Positions 1 through 6,056 of a stretch of 8,407 nucleotides of DNA are shown here, piece by piece (position 1 is the stretch's first letter; every line of letters begins with the position of its first letter). Under the pieces are notes generated by a model. The model was given only the letters and a program-made list of their open reading frames with translations, was not told where the DNA came from and ran no database searches. The stretch is from NCBI GenBank assembly GCA_021802165.1, contig JAKAAU010000057.1:1-8407 (forward strand), in the 5' to 3' direction. This DNA comes from Thermoplasmata archaeon (lineage in GTDB: Archaea > Thermoplasmatota > Thermoplasmata > Thermoplasmatales > Thermoplasmataceae). The translations under genes were made by a program, and so were the position numbers.

Positions 1-760
1 TGCTGTTAACAATATAAATATTTACAGATTTGCCGGCATCTGCGGTCTTCAGGGGTGGTGTGACAATAAACCTGTTCGAGTTTACTTTTCCTATGTATAC
101 TGTATTCGTTTTGTTAAAGTGATCGGTATTTAAAAGCGTAGAAGATGTATTATAATAGACATCAGGGCTATCTGTGGATTTATAGTCCGGGTTATATATC
201 ATTGTGCTTACCAGTGCAGGGTCAGATTTATCCTTCAAATTTACTGCATATAATGGATATTTAGAATCGTTAAAATTGATTGAATAATATGGTGCTGCAA
301 AGGTGAATGCGTCATTTATTAAAATATTCTGCCCATTATAATAATTCATGGTATTATTGGATCCAACCAGTGCGATTCCATCCCGATAATATTCGTTATA
401 GCGGTATGTTAAATTTGTAGATAAATTCTTAATGCTAAAATGAACGTAGCCTGTACCATTGGTTGTTCCACTGAAGTGCTTTATTAAACTATTATTCAAA
501 TTGTAATATAAAGATGAAGTTATATGCAACCCTGAAACCGGGTCTCCATAGCCATTTATTACATAATCAGTTATATTTACTGAATTGCCAGTTTGGTTAA
601 TATATGGCATTACGATAGCGGTATTGCCTGGATGTGCATAGTCAGAACTGACTCCGGCTCCATAAGCAGATGCTGCGGTTACCAGTACAAGCAGAACTAT
701 GAGTATAATGGTAAATTTTCCTGTAATAGTACGTTTTATATCATATAAAAATCCATTCAT
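1..760 (-). CDS. ABC-2 type transporter membrane subunit, N-terminal part (cut by window edge)
   Basis: An open frame of 253 codons runs from an ATG at 760 to the left edge without a stop, so the C-terminus is missing. Residues 1-14 are short and basic. Residues about 15-35 form one strong hydrophobic helix (FTIILIVLLVLVTAASAY), a membrane anchor or uncleaved signal. The rest is a polar, Tyr/Asn/Ser/Thr-rich domain expected to lie outside the cell. It carries ten N-x-S/T sequons (Asn 55, 62, 89, 101, 112, 116, 135, 164, 204, 216), as expected for a glycosylated surface domain in an acidophilic archaeon. The stretch FSGTTNGTGYVHFSI (96-110) resembles a turn of a beta-sandwich domain. The start lies one base after the stop of the ABC ATPase, with a GGTGA ribosome-binding site inside the end of that gene, so the two are surely co-transcribed. 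Further membrane helices are expected beyond the edge. The permease assignment rests on this pairing; the substrate is unknown. Confidence 0.75.
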   Translation of the reverse strand, partial: MNGFLYDIKRTITGKFTIILIVLLVLVTAASAYGAGVSSDYAHPGNTAIVMPYINQTGNSVNITDYVINGYGDPVSGLHITSSLYYNLNNSLIKHFSGTTNGTGYVHFSIKNLSTNLTYRYNEYYRDGIALVGSNNTMNYYNGQNILINDAFTFAAPYYSINFNDSKYPLYAVNLKDKSDPALVSTMIYNPDYKSTDSPDVYYNTSSTLLNTDHFNKTNTVYIGKVNSNRFIVTPPLKTADAGKSVNIYIVNS

Positions 761-761
761 C

Positions 762-1658
762 TTATTTCACCATATTCAAAAAGTAATCTTCCAGTGTTTC
801 ATTCTCCATGCTGATATAATCCACCCTGTAATTTTTAATTACAAGTTGCCTGTTAAGTTCAGAAACATCAACTTCACCATTATTTTTGATGTAATAATAG
901 GTGCCATCTGATGTAAATTCCCCGAATTCCGATAATATTTTTTCCATACCGGCATCGGGGTTTTTTATGTGTATTTTTGTTCCTGTTGTCCCCAAATGCA
1001 TCAGATCATCCCTTGAAAGCGTTTTGACTACAGAACCATTCTTTACTATTGCAATTTTGTCTGCAACGTTCTGCAGTTCAGATAATATGTGGGATGAAAG
1101 GAGTATAGATTTTCCCTGCTTTTTTAGATTAATAATTAAATCCCTTACCTCTTTAACACCGTTTGGATCAAGCCCATTCAATGTTTCATCGAAAAGATAA
1201 TTGTCAGGATTTCCTATCATTGCAGCTATGAGTGCAAATCTCTTTTTCATTCCCTGGGAGTAATACTTTAATTTTCTATTCCTGTAATTGTAAATATCAA
1301 ACTGTTTCATCATTTCAATAGCATTTTTCTCCGCTTCGTCCGGTTTTATACCGTAAAATCCTGCATAATATTTCAGAAGGGGTACTGGCCTGGCATCTGG
1401 TTCAAAATTTGGCAGTTCCGGAACCCAGCCAATGTTTCTGGATGCTTTTATTTTTTCTTTAACTATATCAAAATTATTAACGGTGATCGTTCCTGAAGTT
1501 GGAAATATTATACCGCATGCAGCCCTTATTGTTGTTGTTTTTCCGGCACCATTCAGGCCTGCAAGCCCCATTATTTGCCCGTTGTTTATTTCAAGGTTTA
1601 AATCTGATACTGCTTTAAAATTTTTAAATGATTTTGAAAGGTGTAAAATTTCTATCAT
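762..1658 (-). CDS. ABC transporter ATP-binding protein (ABC-2/exporter type)
   Basis: A 298-residue cytoplasmic ATPase that would power the membrane subunit encoded next to it. Motifs in order: Walker A GLNGAGKTT (34-42), Q-loop region WVPELPNF (78-85) with Glu81 where most families have Gln, signature YSQGM (133-137) in place of LSGGQ, Walker B YLFDE (154-158) with catalytic Glu158, D-loop LNGLD (160-164) and switch His190 (SSH). Residues after about 220 form the extra C-terminal domain common in gliding, drug and copper (CcmA/NatA-like) exporters. The length is normal for that group. The start is supported by the family N-terminus and by TATA-like sequences 25-40 bases upstream. The preceding ZPR1-type gene ends 47 bases earlier in the same direction, so read-through from the isoprenoid operon is possible. 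The transported substrate cannot be told from the sequence. Confidence 0.95.
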   Translation of the reverse strand: MIEILHLSKSFKNFKAVSDLNLEINNGQIMGLAGLNGAGKTTTIRAACGIIFPTSGTITVNNFDIVKEKIKASRNIGWVPELPNFEPDARPVPLLKYYAGFYGIKPDEAEKNAIEMMKQFDIYNYRNRKLKYYSQGMKKRFALIAAMIGNPDNYLFDETLNGLDPNGVKEVRDLIINLKKQGKSILLSSHILSELQNVADKIAIVKNGSVVKTLSRDDLMHLGTTGTKIHIKNPDAGMEKILSEFGEFTSDGTYYYIKNNGEVDVSELNRQLVIKNYRVDYISMENETLEDYFLNMVK

Positions 1659-1675
1659 TGATATGGAATAAGATT

Positions 1676-1700
1676 GGATATATATTAAATTTCTTATAAA
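1676..1700 (-). promoter_or_regulatory. Probable TATA region of the ABC exporter operon
   Basis: On the minus strand the 47-base gap before the ATPase gene contains TTTATAAG (1700-1693) and then TTTAATATATAT (1689-1678). The second is centred about 25 bases before the ATG at 1658, the spacing expected for a leaderless archaeal transcript. The first would give a leader of roughly 10-15 bases. No ribosome-binding site precedes this ATG. Which box is used cannot be decided here. Confidence 0.45.
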
Positions 1701-1705
1701 TAATG

Positions 1706-2206
1706 CTATTTCTTTTTAATTATTTCAACCCTGCTGCTATTAATCCTGCTCTGCCCTGAATCATCGTCCAGTATTATGGTTACGCTCTCCTCTGCGCCGC
1801 TTATTATACCTTCTATTCTTTGCCTCAGTACATTTATATTTTCATCGTCGCCCATGATAGAAAGTTTCTCTTTTATGCTTGTTAATATGCCTTCTATAGT
1901 TGTGATATAGCCCTTAGATGCTATTCCAGGGGATATTTCAGCCTCCAGTTCTGGAATATGGACACTTGCGTCTGGAGACCGGTAAACTATTGTTTTTAAA
2001 TCGTTCTTATTCTTTATCTTAAACTTTATAATTTTTGGCTCTCCCTTTTCATGCCTGTCTATAGTGATATTTTTATAGTTGCAATTTTTGCATACGTATG
2101 TATGTATGGTAATTTTGCCTTCGTATGGTATTTCATTGTCTGCTTCAATATAATATAAAAAACTATTGCAATTCGGGCATCTTGATTCTGTTTTCTTTTC
2201 ATCCAT
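1706..2206 (-). CDS. Archaeal ZPR1-type zinc-finger protein
   Basis: A 166-residue protein with one four-cysteine zinc finger: C10-x2-C13, 25 residues, C39-x2-C42. That is the C-x2-C-x25-C-x2-C pattern of the ZPR1 family. The part after the finger, including YRSPDASVHIPELEAEI (about 75-91), PGIASKGYITTIEGIL (93-108) and a helical ERIEG-like stretch, matches the single-copy archaeal form. Eukaryotic ZPR1 has two such modules and binds translation factor eEF1A; a comparable role as a folding or translation partner in archaea is an inference. The C-terminus is basic (EIIKKK). The ATG directly follows the stop codon of fni (TAA then ATG) and is preceded by GGGTGAT, a good match to the archaeal 16S tail, so it is the third gene of the isoprenoid operon. 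No metabolic link to isoprenoids is evident. Confidence 0.88.
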   Translation of the reverse strand: MDEKKTESRCPNCNSFLYYIEADNEIPYEGKITIHTYVCKNCNYKNITIDRHEKGEPKIIKFKIKNKNDLKTIVYRSPDASVHIPELEAEISPGIASKGYITTIEGILTSIKEKLSIMGDDENINVLRQRIEGIISGAEESVTIILDDDSGQSRINSSRVEIIKKK

Positions 2207-3256
2207 TTAATCACCCTGGTTTAGCCATGAATATAATGGATCTAAAACTATATATCTTTTGTTTTTAAGTTCTGATACATCCTTCGAAGCTGTTAAAAAC
2301 ATAGAAATTTTAATATCTTTTATTATATTTTTTATATGGAATACCAGATCTTCGTATGATGTGTCTGCGTCCTTTAGGAAATTCCTCGCCATAGCACCCA
2401 TGTCTGCCCCCATAATTATAGATTTTACTACGTCCTGGCCATTTCTTATTCCTCCACTCCCTATAATTGGCAAACCAACGGAACAGAATTTAATAGATGC
2501 TGGTGAAGGTACTCCCCAGTTCCAGAATGTCTGGCCGGTGTGCATTTTTTCTTTATTCTGAATTTTTTCAGCCCTGTAATATTCTATTGCAGCAAATGAA
2601 GTGCCACCAAGACCCCCAACATCTATTGCTTTGACACCTGCATCTTTTAGTTCCAGAGCATCATCCCTTGAGAATCCGCTGCCGGTTTCTTTAGCTATGA
2701 CAGGATAAGATTTTGCTATTTCCTTTAGCCTTGACATCACTCCTCTAGCATTTTTGTCCCCTTCCGGCTGTACCATTTCCTGTAAAAAATTAAAATGGAC
2801 AATCAGGTATTTAGCACCTATAAGATTGAATATGTATTCAATGTCTTTATCAGAAATAGGAGGCTTTTCCTGCCCGATTAGCTGTGGTGCCCCGATGTTT
2901 GCAAATCTTGCCGGTATCTTATAATTATTTATAACTGAAAATGTATCTGCTATATTTTTATTTTCTATAGCAGCCCTCATGCTCCCAACACCCATGCCTA
3001 TCTTGAATTCTTCAGCTGCCCTGGCAAGGTTTTCGTTTATTTTTCTTGCTTTTTCAGTACCGCCTGTCATGGAAGATATAAGGAATGGCAAACCGAATTC
3101 AGTTCCTAGAAAATTAATTTTTGTATTTATAGAATCATAATCAACTTCAGGTATAGCCCTGTGTATTAATCTAATATCATCCCAGAAATTGTGCTCTGAA
3201 GTAACATTCATATTCTCAGCAATATTAATATGCTCTTCCTTTCTGTTTTCTATCAT
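2207..3256 (-). CDS. fni: Type 2 isopentenyl-diphosphate delta-isomerase (FMN-dependent)
   Basis: Interconverts isopentenyl and dimethylallyl diphosphate in the cytoplasm, using reduced FMN and Mg2+. The 349-residue length is typical. Visible motifs: substrate-binding RKEEHI (5-10), FMN-binding SSMTGG (61-66), VGSMRAA (90-96), HFNFLQE (154-160) with the Gln159/Glu160 pair of the catalytic and metal site, QPEGD (163-167), KETGSG (189-194), the phosphate-binding DVGGLGGTS loop (212-220), GSGGIRNG (267-274) and GADMGAMAR (283-291). All are intact, so the enzyme should be active. The ATG overlaps the stop of the kinase gene by one base (TAATG) and has a GGTGG ribosome-binding site about 9 bases upstream, so translation is probably coupled. 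The upstream gene makes this enzyme's substrate, which places both in the archaeal mevalonate route to ether lipids. It is unrelated to the type 1 (Nudix) isomerase. Confidence 0.97.
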   Translation of the reverse strand: MIENRKEEHINIAENMNVTSEHNFWDDIRLIHRAIPEVDYDSINTKINFLGTEFGLPFLISSMTGGTEKARKINENLARAAEEFKIGMGVGSMRAAIENKNIADTFSVINNYKIPARFANIGAPQLIGQEKPPISDKDIEYIFNLIGAKYLIVHFNFLQEMVQPEGDKNARGVMSRLKEIAKSYPVIAKETGSGFSRDDALELKDAGVKAIDVGGLGGTSFAAIEYYRAEKIQNKEKMHTGQTFWNWGVPSPASIKFCSVGLPIIGSGGIRNGQDVVKSIIMGADMGAMARNFLKDADTSYEDLVFHIKNIIKDIKISMFLTASKDVSELKNKRYIVLDPLYSWLNQGD

Positions 3257-3984
3257 TAAACCACCGTTCCTGTAAAATTATCCTTTCCTATATTATATAT
3301 TCGTTCCGGATAAAGTCCATTAATGAGGTATACAGGTATTCCTATATCAGAAATTAGTTTCATTTTATTATATTTATTCATTATTCCTCCTGTGACATCT
3401 GGATTAATAGTATCATATTGAAAATCTGTTGAAATTGTTTTTAAGAGCTTTGCATCAGGGTTATTTTTCGGATTTTTATCGAATATGCCATCAACGTCTG
3501 AAAAGAATATTACAAATTCGGGATGCAATATTTTTGAAATATCATATGCAATATTATCGCCAGAGTATATACCTATTTCATTGCCATGTATGTATGTATC
3601 TCCATATGAAATGGGGGTTATGCCCAGTTCCAGATATTTTGAAAAAATATTATAATTTTTTTTATTATTATAAACAAGTGATGAAACAGGAAGTGAAATA
3701 TTATAGATTTTATTTTCCTGAAAAATTTTTGAAATTTTAAGATCCAATTCTGCCATATCATTATGTACGATATTCATGCCCTCCATTGTTCTTTCAGAAA
3801 CCTGGCCTGGCAAACCATATTCTTTAGATTTTATATGGCCAAAAGAACCACCCCCATGAATTATTACCATTTGTTTATCTATACGTTTTAGAGTTTTAAC
3901 AATGTTTTCTACTATTTGCCCATTGAATTTTTTATACATTGATTTGTCTGTTATAATGCTCCCACCGATCTTAATTACAATCAT
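3256..3984 (-). CDS. Isopentenyl phosphate kinase
   Basis: Phosphorylates isopentenyl phosphate with ATP to give isopentenyl diphosphate, the kinase step of the modified archaeal mevalonate pathways. It is a 242-residue protein of the amino acid kinase fold. Visible: N-terminal IKIGGSIITDK (4-14) with the ATP-site lysine and glycine loop; GGGSFGH (44-50), whose His50 is the substrate-binding histidine equivalent to that of the Thermoplasma acidophilum enzyme; ISYGDTYIHG (125-134); YSGDNIAYDIS (140-150); FSDVDGIFDKNP (161-172); and DVTGGI (196-201). The frame is open further upstream to 4107, but the added 41 residues are hydrophobic and not family-like. The ATG at 3984 puts the KIGGS motif at the usual place, so I chose it. 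No clear ribosome-binding site precedes it, consistent with a leaderless first gene of an operon with fni and the ZPR1-type gene. The usual symbol is ipk, left blank because naming varies. Confidence 0.95.
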   Translation of the reverse strand: MIVIKIGGSIITDKSMYKKFNGQIVENIVKTLKRIDKQMVIIHGGGSFGHIKSKEYGLPGQVSERTMEGMNIVHNDMAELDLKISKIFQENKIYNISLPVSSLVYNNKKNYNIFSKYLELGITPISYGDTYIHGNEIGIYSGDNIAYDISKILHPEFVIFFSDVDGIFDKNPKNNPDAKLLKTISTDFQYDTINPDVTGGIMNKYNKMKLISDIGIPVYLINGLYPERIYNIGKDNFTGTVV

Positions 3985-4005
3985 TGTATAAATAATATAA
4001 AAAGT

Positions 4006-4018
4006 GTTATTAAATTTG
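4006..4018 (-). promoter_or_regulatory. Possible TATA box of the isoprenoid operon
   Basis: On the minus strand AAATTTAATAA is centred about 28 bases before the kinase ATG at 3984, right for a leaderless transcript. A stronger-looking TTTTTATAT (4003-3995) lies only about 15 bases before the ATG and would place transcription start inside the gene, so it is less likely. Confidence 0.35.
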
Positions 4019-4089
4019 ACTATTGCATCTGTGGTAAGAATCTGGTTAAATAGCAAATCTAGGTTTAATAATACAGATAACATATTTTT

Positions 4090-4094
4090 AAAAA
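4090..4094 (-). terminator. Short T-run after tRNA-Ala
   Basis: A run of five T on the minus strand lies 17 bases after the tRNA-Ala 3' end. Archaeal polymerase often stops at such runs, but this one is short and may be leaky, so some read-through into the kinase operon is possible. Confidence 0.3.
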
Positions 4095-4110
4095 GCATTG
4101 TATCCAAATA

Positions 4111-4182
4111 TGGACCGATCGGGATTTGGACCCGAGCCCTCTTGCTTGCAAAGCAAGCGATCTACCGCTGATCTATCGGCCC
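4111..4182 (-). tRNA. tRNA-Ala (anticodon UGC)
   Basis: A full cloverleaf of 72 bases without an intron. Acceptor arm GGGCCGA pairs with TCGGTCC and includes the G3:U70 wobble that identifies alanine tRNAs; the discriminator base is A. The D stem is GATC/GATC. The anticodon stem CTTGC/GCAAG encloses loop TTTGCAA, anticodon TGC. The T stem TCGGG/CCCGA encloses loop TCCAAAT. The 3' CCA is not encoded. It reads codons GCN with wobble, mainly GCA and GCG. Confidence 0.98.
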
Positions 4183-4210
4183 ATCATAATTCAATGGAAA
4201 TTATACTAAA

Positions 4211-4220
4211 ATTATTAAAT
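4211..4220 (-). promoter_or_regulatory. Probable TATA box of tRNA-Ala
   Basis: On the minus strand ATTTAATAAT is centred about 34 bases before the first base of the tRNA. That would start transcription a few bases upstream of the mature 5' end, as usual for archaeal tRNA genes. Confidence 0.45.
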
Positions 4221-4275
4221 GTTTCTAAACTGGATTTAATTTATTGACATAGAAAATTAGTTCGGATAGCCGGGA

Positions 4276-4317
4276 GGGGGGGAGAGGTGCATTTCCAGTG
4301 GAACGTAAAAAAGGGTA
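4276..4317 (+). repeat. Repeat copy 1, inverted relative to the gcvT start region
   Basis: The stretch starting with a G-run and GAGAGG, through TGCATTTCCAGTGGAA (4288-4303), to GTAAAAAAGGGTA (4305-4317) matches the promoter and first codons of gcvT (copy 2, minus strand 5618-5576) with a few substitutions and small indels. It holds the odd palindrome TTCCA-G-TGGAA (4293-4303). No gene follows it: reading from the GTG at 4298 gives only 17 codons, running into the A+T-rich block. Confidence 0.6.
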
Positions 4318-4439
4318 TGTGGGTATAATGATATTATATTATTATAAATAATAAATATATAATTAATAGGATATGATATATAATATAATATAAAAGTTTA
4401 AATTATATTATTATAAAGTGACACACTTATTTTATTATT

Positions 4440-4487
4440 AATAATAAAAAAATATATTATTATATTAATTAAAAAGTAAAAAAAGTA
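4440..4487 (-). terminator. T-rich terminator region after gcvT
   Basis: Directly after the gcvT stop the minus strand reads TAATACTTTTTTTACTTTTT and then another run of seven T. Repeated T-runs without a GC-rich hairpin are the usual archaeal intrinsic termination signal. Confidence 0.6.
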
Positions 4488-5594
4488 TTATTTCAAAATT
4501 TTTGGCTTTACAATTTCAGCTTTTACCATATTATCTCTTATCTTGATAAAAGCTTCAGTTCCACTTTTGCTGTATTTTCTATTAATATATCCCAATCCAA
4601 TCCCCGTATTTAGAATAGGAGATACAGTTCCACTTGTTATTGTTCCTTCTATATTTCCATTTATATATATATTAAACCCATTTCTCGGTATATTCCGGTT
4701 TTCCAGTTTAAATCCCCTAAAAATATCCGTATACTCATTTTTCTGTTTCATCAAAGCTTCTTTTCCAATAAATTCATGGTCGATATTGACAATAAAAGAT
4801 ATAGACGCTTCATATGGGTTCTTATTTTCATTAAAATCCTGTCCGGATAATAGCATTCCTTTTTCCATTCTTAAGGTATCCCTGGCGCCCAGTCCGCATG
4901 GAAGCCCGTTCAACTTTTTAACTTCATTTAATACACTATTCCACATATCTGCTGCAAGTTCATTTGGAACTATAAGTTCTACACCTTTTTCACCTGTATA
5001 ACCTGTTCCTGATATTATTATTTCATTTTTTCCAGTTATTGCATTATACTTTTTTGCATCTGAATATAAAAATTTAAACTGTTCAGGGAATTCCATTCCT
5101 AAATTTTTCAAAACATCTACAGATTTAGGGCCCTGTACTGCAATATGGCTGATTATATTTGAATAATTTTCTATTGTTACATCGTAATCTTTTTTATTAT
5201 CTATCATCCACTTATAAATTTTATCGATATTGGACGCATTTGGTATTAAAAAGAATTTTTCACCGGATAATCTATAAATTATTGTATCGTCAATCATATT
5301 CCCAGATGGGTTAAGAAATGCAGTGTACATACATTCATTGTTCTTTAATAATGAAATCCTGGATGGGAAAATATAATCAACATAATTGTCTGATCCCGGA
5401 CCGGATATTACAATATCGCCCATATGTGAAATATCAAACATTCCAACATCGTTTCTTACAGACATATGCTCTTTTATAATGGATGTATATTGAAGCGGCA
5501 TATCCCATCCATGGAAATCTATCATTGTAGCATTCAATTTTTTATGTTCATCATAAAGAGCAGTTCTCAGGGGGGTACCATTTTTCACTTCCAT
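4488..5594 (-). CDS. gcvT: Glycine cleavage system T protein (aminomethyltransferase)
   Basis: Transfers the aminomethyl carbon from lipoylated H protein to tetrahydrofolate (or an archaeal analogue), releasing ammonia. At 368 residues it has the normal family length and three-domain order. Visible: MIDFHGWDMPLQY (24-36), RNDVGMFDISHMGD (47-60), MIDDTIIYRL (100-109) with the conserved Asp of the folate site, VQGPKS (153-158), GTGYTGEKGVEL (196-207), GLGARDTLRMEKGM (234-247) with Arg238, and a C-terminal domain with TSGTVSP (320-326) and IGLGYI (332-337). The ATG at 5594 gives a family-like N-terminus (LRTALYDEHKKLNATMIDFHGWDMP region). A TATA box lies about 27 bases upstream and there is no ribosome-binding site, so the mRNA is probably leaderless. 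The gene stands alone; the P, H and L proteins are not in the window. Its promoter and first codons are part of a repeated element found on both sides of the gene. Confidence 0.96.
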   Translation of the reverse strand: MEVKNGTPLRTALYDEHKKLNATMIDFHGWDMPLQYTSIIKEHMSVRNDVGMFDISHMGDIVISGPGSDNYVDYIFPSRISLLKNNECMYTAFLNPSGNMIDDTIIYRLSGEKFFLIPNASNIDKIYKWMIDNKKDYDVTIENYSNIISHIAVQGPKSVDVLKNLGMEFPEQFKFLYSDAKKYNAITGKNEIIISGTGYTGEKGVELIVPNELAADMWNSVLNEVKKLNGLPCGLGARDTLRMEKGMLLSGQDFNENKNPYEASISFIVNIDHEFIGKEALMKQKNEYTDIFRGFKLENRNIPRNGFNIYINGNIEGTITSGTVSPILNTGIGLGYINRKYSKSGTEAFIKIRDNMVKAEIVKPKILK

Positions 5595-5618
5595 AGGAAA
5601 TACACCCCTCTCCCCCCT
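5576..5618 (-). repeat. Repeat copy 2, covering the gcvT promoter end and start codon
   Basis: On the minus strand this runs from a six-G tract and GAGAGGGG, through TGTATTTCCTATGGAA, to GTGAAAAATGGTACC. The TTCC-TAT-GGAA inverted repeat contains the gcvT start codon. It matches copy 1 on the opposite strand downstream of the gene, and its core matches copy 3 about 100 bases upstream. A protein bound here would cover the transcription start. Confidence 0.6.
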
Positions 5619-5625
5619 ATATAAG
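5617..5625 (-). promoter_or_regulatory. TATA box of gcvT
   Basis: CTTATATAG on the minus strand is centred about 27 bases before the ATG at 5594, which predicts transcription starting at or within a few bases of the start codon. Confidence 0.65.
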
Positions 5626-5689
5626 TGCGGGTATTATTTTTCATTTCAATTAATAATTTTTTACTTTCATAACACTTATAAATAAACAG

Positions 5690-5712
5690 TTTCCACTGGA
5701 AATACACCCGTG
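5690..5712 (-). repeat. Repeat copy 3, upstream of gcvT
   Basis: CACGGGTGTATTTCC on the minus strand (5712-5698) runs into the perfect 13-base odd palindrome TTTCCA-G-TGGAAA (5702-5690). The core GGGTGTATTTCC is identical to copy 2 at the gcvT start, 104 bases downstream. A TATA-like AAATTATAAGG lies just before it. No reading frame of any length follows. Confidence 0.55.
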
Positions 5713-5828
5713 CCTTATAATTTATCGCCTTTGCAACACCAAACCCTCTTTTAAGCATACCATTACAATAAAAACCAATATATTTATTTATCCACAATCC
5801 TGAAAAATTAATAAACAATTTTTTAAAT

Positions 5829-6056
5829 TTATTTTTTAATCAGCTTTCTATTCTCTTTTTCTTTTTCATTTCCTAGCCATATTGTTAAAAGGCCTAAAAG
5901 TATCAATGGAACAACAAAGGATATAAGTCCAGAATCTTTCCATCCTGAATATTCTATTCCCCAGAATAAGTAAAAAACAAATCCACTAAGGAATAGAATA
6001 ATACCTGTTAAACGGTAGAAGAAGAATACGGTGAAATATTCTGAAAATTTTCTCAT
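5829..6056 (-). CDS. Small membrane protein with two predicted helices, unknown function
   Basis: A 75-residue protein I do not recognise. Residues about 13-33 (YRLTGIILFLSGFVFYLFW) and 43-62 (GLISFVVPLILLGLLTIWLG) are strong membrane helices joined by a short polar loop (GIEYSGWKD). The tail, NEKEKENRKLIKK, is highly charged and probably cytoplasmic. The N-terminus is basic and aromatic. It is probably a real gene: a good TATA box lies at the leaderless distance, the composition is typical of a membrane protein rather than of a shadow frame, and no better frame overlaps. It ends 234 bases before gcvT, which has its own promoter, so the two need not be co-transcribed. No function can be assigned. 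Confidence 0.65.
   Translation of the reverse strand: MRKFSEYFTVFFFYRLTGIILFLSGFVFYLFWGIEYSGWKDSGLISFVVPLILLGLLTIWLGNEKEKENRKLIKK

Larger units (their letters stand above)
4183..4487. other. Gene-free stretch: G-rich island plus A+T-rich block
   Basis: No supportable gene lies here. From the left: the tRNA-Ala promoter, then a G-rich island at about 4261-4320 (32 of 60 bases G or C) holding a run of seven G and a copy of the gcvT-start repeat, then about 170 bases with roughly 90% A+T. A small perfect inverted repeat AAGTG-ACA-CACTT sits at 4416-4428. The last 45 bases serve as the downstream region of gcvT. Confidence 0.7.

Noticed and set aside
3985..4107. Longer N-terminus for isopentenyl phosphate kinase from an ATG at 4107
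   Set aside because: The added 41 residues are hydrophobic and unlike the family, and ATG 3984 places KIGGS and His50 exactly where the Thermoplasma enzyme has them.
4261..4320. A glycine riboswitch upstream or downstream of gcvT, suggested by GGGAGAGG-like bases
   Set aside because: The conserved aptamer core does not follow, the copy at 4276 faces away from the gene, and the gcvT mRNA is probably leaderless.
5585..5818. A 77-codon minus-strand frame upstream of and overlapping the gcvT start
   Set aside because: It runs through the gcvT promoter, has no domain or helix pattern, and its RVYFQWK/GVYFLWK repeats simply translate the repeated DNA element.
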